Positions 25,540-30,590 of a stretch of 30,590 nt of DNA are shown here, one piece after another (the first letter of the stretch is position 1; every line of letters starts with the position of its first letter). The stretch comes from JAAYGT01 sp050252075 (GTDB lineage Bacteria; Pseudomonadota; Gammaproteobacteria; Burkholderiales; Burkholderiaceae_B). The notes below the pieces were generated by a model. The model did not search any database and had not been told where the DNA came from. It saw only the letters and a list, made by a program, of their open reading frames with translations. A program made the position numbers and the translations under genes. The stretch is taken from assembly GCA_050252075.1 (NCBI GenBank), contig JBFWLP010000035.1, forward strand, positions 1 to 30,590, given 5' to 3'.

Positions 25540-26907
25540 ATGGCTGAATCTTCAAATCTTTTAAGTAAAAATTCCCCGCAGGCACCCGACGTGCATGAGA
25601 TCGCATCGCCCGGTGACATGGACAAATCCGACCTGGGGCGCGCGGGCCGCTGGGGGCTGTGGGCTCTGGGCATTGGCTTTGGCGGCTTCTTGCTGTGGGC
25701 TTCTCTGGCGCCTTTGGACGAGGGTGTGCCGGGGCAAGGCACGGTGGCCCTGGACACCAAGCGCAAGGCAGTCCAGCACCTGAGCGGTGGCATCGTGAAA
25801 GAGGTCTTGGTGCGCGAAGGCGATGAGGTGCAGGAAAACCAGATTTTGATCAAGCTGGACGCGGCCGTGGCACGGGCCAATTACGAGTCAGCGCGGCAAA
25901 GCTATCTGGGTTTGCTGGCTATGCAGGGGCGCCTGCAGGCAGAGCAGTTGGGCAAGTCCAGCATCAGCTGGCATCCTGATTTGCAGCAAGCATCGTCAGA
26001 CCCGCTGATTCAGCAGCAGATTCTGAACCAGGAGCAGCTGTTCAACACCCGCCGTCTTTTGCTGCGCTCGGATTTGCAGTCGATCGAGGAAAACATCCAG
26101 GGGCAGGAGGGTCTGCTTCAGTCTTACGCCAGCATGCTGGGCAATCGCCAGAGTCAGCTGGGGCTGTTGAATGACGAGCTGGGCCATTTGCGCGGTTTGG
26201 TCAAGGAGGGTTATGCCCCACGCAACCGTCAGCTGGAACTGGAGCGCATGGTGGCCGACACAAATGCGTCGATCGCGGACCTGCAGGGCAATACGCTGCG
26301 CGCGCGCAGCGCGATTTCGGAACTGCGTCAGCGGGCCATCTCGCGCAAGCAGGAGTACCGCAAAGAGGTGGAGACGCAGCTGGCCGACGTGAGTCGCCAG
26401 GTATTGGCCGACGGTGAGAAGTACCGCGCCGTGCGCAATGACCTGGAGCGCACTGAAATTCGTTCGCCCGCGGCAGGGCAGGTGGTGGGCCTGGCGGTTC
26501 AGACGGTCGGCGGTGTGGTTCAGCCGGGGCAGAAGCTGATGGACATCGTGCCCAAGGACGCGCCGCTGATGCTGGAAGCCCATGTGGCGCCGCACATGAT
26601 CGATCGGGTGAAGGCTGGTATGCCGGTTGATGTGCGTTTCTCGTCGTTCGCCAATTCGCCCCAGCTGGTGGTGCAGGGCGAGGTGGATTCGGTGTCTGGT
26701 GACCTTCTGACCGAGCCGCAGACGAATGCCACTTATTACCTTGCGCGCGTGCAGGTGACCAGAGAAGGTGTCAAGGCACTGGGGGGGCGCCAGTTGCACC
26801 CCGGCATGCCGGTGGAGGTGATCTTCAAGGGCGGCGAGCGGACTATGCTGACCTATTTGTTGCACCCGCTGACCAAGCGCCTGGCGGCTTCGATGACGGA
26901 GGAGTAA
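25540..26907 (+). CDS. HlyD family type I secretion periplasmic adaptor
   Basis: 455 residues, ATG 25540 chosen over an in-frame TTG at 25528. A cytoplasmic N-terminus of about 36 residues is followed by one membrane segment (37-57, RWGLWALGIGFGGFLLWASL). The first lipoyl-like half, VPGQGTVALDTKRKAVQHLS then GGIVKEVLVREGDEV, lies at ~63-107. A long helical coiled coil covers about 110-300 (AQLGLLNDELGHLRGLVKEGYAPRN is the usual coiled-coil hinge text). The second lipoyl half is TEIRSPAAGQVVGLAVQTVG, followed by the beta-barrel and the C-terminal block LHPGMPVEVIFKGGERTMLT plus YLLHPL, typical of PrtE/HlyD-type adaptors. It bridges the ABC transporters to the TolC-type channel in the periplasm. 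Confidence 0.95.
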   Translation: MAESSNLLSKNSPQAPDVHEIASPGDMDKSDLGRAGRWGLWALGIGFGGFLLWASLAPLDEGVPGQGTVALDTKRKAVQHLSGGIVKEVLVREGDEVQENQILIKLDAAVARANYESARQSYLGLLAMQGRLQAEQLGKSSISWHPDLQQASSDPLIQQQILNQEQLFNTRRLLLRSDLQSIEENIQGQEGLLQSYASMLGNRQSQLGLLNDELGHLRGLVKEGYAPRNRQLELERMVADTNASIADLQGNTLRARSAISELRQRAISRKQEYRKEVETQLADVSRQVLADGEKYRAVRNDLERTEIRSPAAGQVVGLAVQTVGGVVQPGQKLMDIVPKDAPLMLEAHVAPHMIDRVKAGMPVDVRFSSFANSPQLVVQGEVDSVSGDLLTEPQTNATYYLARVQVTREGVKALGGRQLHPGMPVEVIFKGGERTMLTYLLHPLTKRLAASMTEE

Positions 26908-26909
26908 GC

Positions 26910-28325
26910 ATGAACCGTTTGCAAACCAGCCATGTGCAAGCTCGCCATGATGCGGGGCGTGGTGTCGGCTTAGAAACCGGCAATGGTCGGCTGAGGTGGG
27001 TTCGCGTTTGCGCGGCCTTGGCAACAGGAGCCGGGCTGTTGCTGGCACCGGCCTGGGCTCTGGATCTGCGCCAGGCCTATGAGGCTGCCGAGCAAAACGA
27101 TGCCAGCATCCGCGCCTCACGCGCGGCCGCCGACGCAACGCGCGAGAAACTACCCCAGGCACAGGCGCAGCGTTTGCCCAATGTGGCGTTTAACGCGGGC
27201 TTCAATCGCAACAACCTGCGAACCAGCACGACGGGTTTGACCGGTCCGATCTCCTACACCAACCACTACAGCAGCAACAACCAGGTGCTGCAGTTGCGCC
27301 AGCCCATCTACCGCCCTTACGTGAGCGCGCTGGTAGATCAGGCCAAGGCCCTGGTCGATGATGCCAACGCCACGCTGGAGCGCGACGAGCAAAGCTTGGT
27401 GGTGCGGGTGTCGGAGGCGTACTTTGATGCCTTGTTGGCGCGGGCTCAGCTTGATTTGATTGCTGCGCAAAAGGCAGCCTATGCGACGCAACTGGCAGCC
27501 GCTGAAAAGGGGTTCAAGGCGGGTAGCGGCGTGCGCACCGATGTGGATGAAGCGCAGGCGCGCGTGGACATGTCCCGCGCCCAGGAGCTGGAAGCAGAGC
27601 AGAACGTGGATTTCACGCGTCGGCGCCTGGCGGTGCTGGTGGGCAAGCCAGTCGATGCGATCGCGGATCTGGATGTGGACAGGTTCAAGCCCACGCTGCC
27701 GGTGCCCGAGCGGGTGGAGGACTGGATTGCCCAGGCTGAAGATGCCAGTCCGCAACTGCGCGCTCTGCGCGCGCAGCTTGAATCCGCACGCATGGAGATC
27801 GAGAAGGCCAAGGCCGGCCACAAGCCTACGCTGGATGCGGTGGCGGGCTGGTCGCGCCAGGACAGCGATTCCGTCACCAGCGTGAACAATGTCTACAACC
27901 AGAAGTTCATCGGACTGCAGTTGAGTGTGCCTCTGTATGCCGGTGGTTATGTCAACTCGACCGTGCGCCAGGCAGTGGCCGACAGTGAGCGCGCACGCGA
28001 GGCACTGGAGGCAGCGCGGCTGGAACTGGGCACCCGGGTGCATGAGCAGTACCGCGCCATGACCGAGGGGGTGCTGCGCATTGCCGCGCTGGAGCAGGCT
28101 GTGCGCTCAGCCCAGCAGGCGGTGCAGTCCAGCCGTATGTCTTTTGCGGCTGGCGTGCGCACGACGGTGGATGTGCTGAATGCCGAGCAGCAGCAGACGA
28201 TCACTCTGCGCGATCTGGCCCAGGCACGCTATTTGTATTTGTTGTCGCGCATCCGATTGCAGTCTCTAGCGGGTTATGACCGCTGGAGCAGCATCGATCA
28301 GGTGAACGCATGGCTGATTCGTTGA
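26910..28325 (+). CDS. TolC family outer-membrane channel protein of the T1SS
   Basis: 471 residues, ATG two bases after the HlyD stop with RBS GAGGAG (26899-26904). The signal peptide is unusual: about 30 polar and basic residues precede the hydrophobic core VCAALATGAGLLLAP, with cleavage probably after AWA50. The mature protein begins LDLRQAYEAAEQNDASIRAS, a classical TolC beginning. It contains both structural repeats, with the outer-membrane strands around YTNHYSSNNQVLQLRQPIY and YNQKFIGLQLSVPLYAGGYV and the second-repeat motif near RTTVDVLNAEQQ. The final YLLSRIRLQSLAGYD is a common TolC end. It provides the outer-membrane exit duct for the ABC/HlyD pair. Confidence 0.95.
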   Translation: MNRLQTSHVQARHDAGRGVGLETGNGRLRWVRVCAALATGAGLLLAPAWALDLRQAYEAAEQNDASIRASRAAADATREKLPQAQAQRLPNVAFNAGFNRNNLRTSTTGLTGPISYTNHYSSNNQVLQLRQPIYRPYVSALVDQAKALVDDANATLERDEQSLVVRVSEAYFDALLARAQLDLIAAQKAAYATQLAAAEKGFKAGSGVRTDVDEAQARVDMSRAQELEAEQNVDFTRRRLAVLVGKPVDAIADLDVDRFKPTLPVPERVEDWIAQAEDASPQLRALRAQLESARMEIEKAKAGHKPTLDAVAGWSRQDSDSVTSVNNVYNQKFIGLQLSVPLYAGGYVNSTVRQAVADSERAREALEAARLELGTRVHEQYRAMTEGVLRIAALEQAVRSAQQAVQSSRMSFAAGVRTTVDVLNAEQQQTITLRDLAQARYLYLLSRIRLQSLAGYDRWSSIDQVNAWLIR

Positions 28326-28343
28326 CGCTCATTTTTTTCGAAT

Positions 28344-29141
28344 ATGGGTTCAGACCGCCTGCAGGCCGAAGCATCAAACGGGCGCATGCTGCGACTCGTG
28401 GTCTCCATCGTGAGTCATGGGCATGGAGCATTGGTGCAGCAGCTTCTTTATCAGCTGGCGCAGCTGAGTGCGAGCAGCGTCGCCCGCGTTGTAGTGACCC
28501 ACAACATCCCAGAGCCAGCCCTGCGGGAGCCCGCCAATGGCTGGCCGTTCCAGCTGGAAATAGTCTGTAATGCGGCGCCTCTCGGGTTTGGCGCCAACCA
28601 TAATCGCGCCCTGCGTGATGCGGCCGAGCCTTTTGTCTGTGTACTCAACCCGGATGTGGCGTTGTTGCCCTCGCAGGAGCCTTTCGAGGCGCTGATGCAG
28701 GCGGCGATGGCTGCGGGCGTGGGCTGTGCGTACCCTCGGCAGTTGGATGCTGAGGGGCGGGAGCAGGACTATGAGCGCGAGTTACCTACTTTGCCGGCCT
28801 TGTGGCGCCGGCGGGTTCTGCGTCAGCCGCAGCGTGCCGTGGACTGGGTGAACGCAGCTTGTATCGTGATGCCAGTGTCGGTCTGGCGGTTGGTGGGTGG
28901 CTTCGATGATGCGTATTTCATGTATTGCGAAGACGTTGACCTGTGTTTGCGGCTGCGTATAGCCGGGCTGAAGCTGCAAAAGGCGCAGGCACAGGTCCTG
29001 CATGTGGGGCAGCGCGCGAGCCGCAAGCAATGGCGCCATTTGCAGTGGCATGTGCGAAGCTTGCTTCGCTTGTGGTGCTCAGACGCATATTGCCGAGGAC
29101 GCAGCTTGTCAAAAAATTCAAATCAAACGCGCCGCGAATAA
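28344..29141 (+). CDS. Glycosyltransferase family 2 (rhamnosyltransferase-like)
   Basis: 265 residues from ATG 28344; family alignment would also fit M15 (28386), since the domain begins MLRLVVSIVSHG. The GT-A signs are the nucleotide-binding beginning (VVSIVSHG), NAAPLGFGANHNRALRDA at 76-93, CVLNPDVALL with the DxD-like NPDV (102-105), and GGFDDAYFMYCEDVDLCLRL at 185-204 with the likely catalytic E/D at 196-197. This arrangement is typical of WbbL-like rhamnosyltransferases that add a sugar to a polyprenyl-linked GlcNAc. There is no membrane segment. It follows the TolC gene by 18 bases and precedes a WecA-like gene, so it probably serves surface-polysaccharide synthesis. Confidence 0.9.
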   Translation: MGSDRLQAEASNGRMLRLVVSIVSHGHGALVQQLLYQLAQLSASSVARVVVTHNIPEPALREPANGWPFQLEIVCNAAPLGFGANHNRALRDAAEPFVCVLNPDVALLPSQEPFEALMQAAMAAGVGCAYPRQLDAEGREQDYERELPTLPALWRRRVLRQPQRAVDWVNAACIVMPVSVWRLVGGFDDAYFMYCEDVDLCLRLRIAGLKLQKAQAQVLHVGQRASRKQWRHLQWHVRSLLRLWCSDAYCRGRSLSKNSNQTRRE

Positions 29142-29157
29142 GGGTGGGCAACGTTTC

Positions 29158-30276
29158 ATGATCTGGCTCTCGGTGATGGCATTTTTGGTGACTTTGATGA
29201 CGGGTGCGGCAGTGCTGCGGTGGTCACAGGGTTGCGCTGCTACATATGGCGCGCAAATGCCACAACGCATCCATGTGGGTGAGGTGCCGCGACTCGGCGG
29301 CATAGCCTTGTTGGCAGGCCTGCTGGTGAGCTGGGGCGCTGGTGTGGTCACCAGCCAGATGCTGGGTGACCCGTCTTTTTTACGGTTGGGCGGTTGGGCG
29401 CTGTGGTGGGCTGCTGTACTACTGCCGGCCGTACTGGGTGGTGTAGGTGAGGATCTGACCCATCGGCTGGCGGTGCGGTATCGGCTGGCTTTGACGATGC
29501 TCACTGGAGCCTTGGCCACGGCCCTGTTGGGCTTGGCCGTACCACGTCTTGGATTACCCTGGGTTGATGACTGGATGGTCGTAAATCCCTGGATCGGTAT
29601 CGCTGTGGCCCTGTTGGCGGTGACTGGACTGCCTCACGCATTCAACATCATCGATGGCTGTAATGGCCTGGCCGGCATGGTGGCCTTGATTGTTTGCCTT
29701 GCGCTTGCCCATGTGGCGTTGCAGGTAGGGGATAGGGCTTTGGCAGTTTTGCTGGTCACCACGGCGGCTGCTACCGCGGGGTTTCTTTTCTGGAACTACC
29801 CACGAGGCATGTTGTTCGCAGGTGATGGTGGCGCCTATCTGTGGGGCGTGGTGATCGCGTTTGGAAGTATCCAACTAGTGCAGCGCCACGACCTGGTTTC
29901 CCCCTGGTTTCCCATGTTGCTCTTGATTTATCCCGTGTGGGAGACGGTGTTTTCGATGTACCGCAAGTGGGTGCGTGGCGTGTCGCCAGGCATGGCGGAT
30001 GCACTGCACCTGCACCAGCTGATTTACCGACGCATAGTCTGGGGCGTTTTTCACGACGACGAATCCCGCCGCATGCTGATGCGCAACAACCGCACCTCAC
30101 CCTACCTGTGGGGTTTCACGCTTTTGACGGTGGTGCCGGCCGTGCTGTTCTGGAAAAACACCGTCGTGCTGATCGGCTTTTGCGTGCTTTTCGTAGTGAT
30201 GTACGTGGTGGCTTATCTGGCCATCATCCGGTTCAAGGTGCCCGGATGGGTCAAGGGTGGCAAGGGCGAGGAGTGA
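29158..30276 (+). CDS. WecA/MraY-like polyprenyl-phosphate sugar-1-phosphate transferase
   Basis: 372 residues with about ten membrane segments. The first conserved loop is [14 protein letters not shown] (37-50), matching '..H...vPR.GGiai'. The Asp-Asp motif of the family is here E98-D99 ([13 protein letters not shown]), a variant also seen in betaproteobacterial relatives. N163[10 protein letters not shown]173 is the conserved 'N.iDG.dGLa' motif. [11 protein letters not shown] (220-230) has the Gly-Asp-Gly-Gly metal-binding motif, and the HLHQ (284-287) matches the HIHH-type cytoplasmic motif. These enzymes move a sugar-1-phosphate (often GlcNAc-1-P) from a UDP-sugar to undecaprenyl phosphate, beginning glycan assembly. 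The start at 29158 has AAGGGTGGG upstream; a longer in-frame reading to 29002 overlaps the GT2 gene and is unlikely. Confidence 0.88.
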
Positions 30277-30394
30277 CCCGGGCGGTCACTGCTGTTTCTT
30301 TCGACCCCTTTGGCCTGATGAAGGCGGTGTGCACGGCGCGTTGGCGAGTCGTGCGGCTCCCCCCTCTTTGTGCGCTATCGTATCCAGTGTCTGT

Positions 30395-30424
30395 CCGGGC
30401 TTGAGCCCCGGTGTTTTTTGTTTT
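30395..30424 (+). terminator. Rho-independent terminator after the secretion/glycan operon
   Basis: CCGGG (30395-30399) pairs with CCCGG (30407-30411) around a 7-base loop, followed by the T-rich run TGTTTTTTGTTTT. It lies about 120 bases after the WecA-like stop and ahead of argB, so it separates the two transcripts. The rest of 30277-30463 shows nothing else clear. Confidence 0.7.
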
Positions 30425-30463
30425 CCCTGGTACCTACGTACCCAACTTCATGGTTTAGCCCCT

Positions 30464-30590
30464 ATGACCGACCTTCTTTCCATCGCCCCCCGCGACAAGG
30501 CTGAAATCCTGGCCCAGGCGCTGCCCTACATCCGCAAGTTTCATGGCAAGACCATGGTCATCAAGTACGGCGGCAACGCCATGACCGACC
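30464..30590 (+). CDS. argB: Acetylglutamate kinase, N-terminal part (truncated by the window end)
   Basis: 42 residues are visible, beginning [20 protein letters not shown] then [20 protein letters not shown]. The segment [11 protein letters not shown] is the ArgB N-terminal phosphate-binding loop (K-Y-G-G-N-A-M). The enzyme phosphorylates N-acetyl-L-glutamate in arginine biosynthesis. It is a housekeeping gene and marks the edge of the accessory surface locus. Confidence 0.95.

Noticed and set aside
24189..25880. A 563-codon antisense open frame across the second ABC transporter and HlyD genes
   Set aside because: It spans two well-identified plus-strand genes and its composition is that of a shadow frame.

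Overview
The window is GC-rich DNA from a betaproteobacterium, most likely Comamonadaceae (Acidovorax-like). The grounds are the style of the proteins, the beginning of argB at the right end, and two copies of a short 'GATAGC-GC-CGCTTG' intergenic repeat that I recognise from genomes of that family. It reads as a cell-surface locus: an S-layer-like protein, a giant adhesin-like protein, an apparent type I secretion system (T1SS), and two glycan-assembly genes.

Layout. 1-1823: the end of a class III nucleotide cyclase-like protein, coupled by ATGA to a TPR/beta-barrel outer-membrane protein. 2108-6256: a 1382-aa cysteine-free protein with an N-terminal DUF4214-like module, sparse RTX-type motifs and a T1SS-like C-terminus, closed by a strong terminator. 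6480-8397: a SapC-family gene followed by three small genes. 8398-8903: a gene-poor gap with a dispersed repeat and candidate regulatory sequence. 8904-17780: a 2958-aa cysteine-free protein with two tandem copies of the same DUF4214-like module, a Pro/Glu linker, about ten Ig/cadherin-like repeats, a beta-helix and a C-terminal HExxHxxGxxD metalloprotease-like domain. It ends at a bidirectional terminator shared with a convergent NHL-repeat lipoprotein.

18760-21137: a DUF6916-type small gene (+) converges on a minus-strand operon of three paralogous phage-tail-collar (microcystin-dependent-protein-like) genes plus a GNAT acetyltransferase. 21339-30276: a plus-strand operon of a TnpB-derived N-terminal-domain protein without a RuvC nuclease, two tandem T1SS ABC transporters, a HlyD adaptor, a TolC-type channel, a GT2 glycosyltransferase and a WecA/MraY-like sugar-phosphate transferase. 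A terminator and the beginning of argB close the window.

Inferred logic: the two cysteine-free proteins are probably the T1SS cargo. Their shared N-terminal module may attach them to the surface, perhaps to a polysaccharide whose synthesis involves the two glycan genes. The most unusual element is the TnpB-like protein, which has lost its catalytic half, is translationally coupled to the first ABC transporter, and lies just behind a near-perfect 23-bp palindrome.
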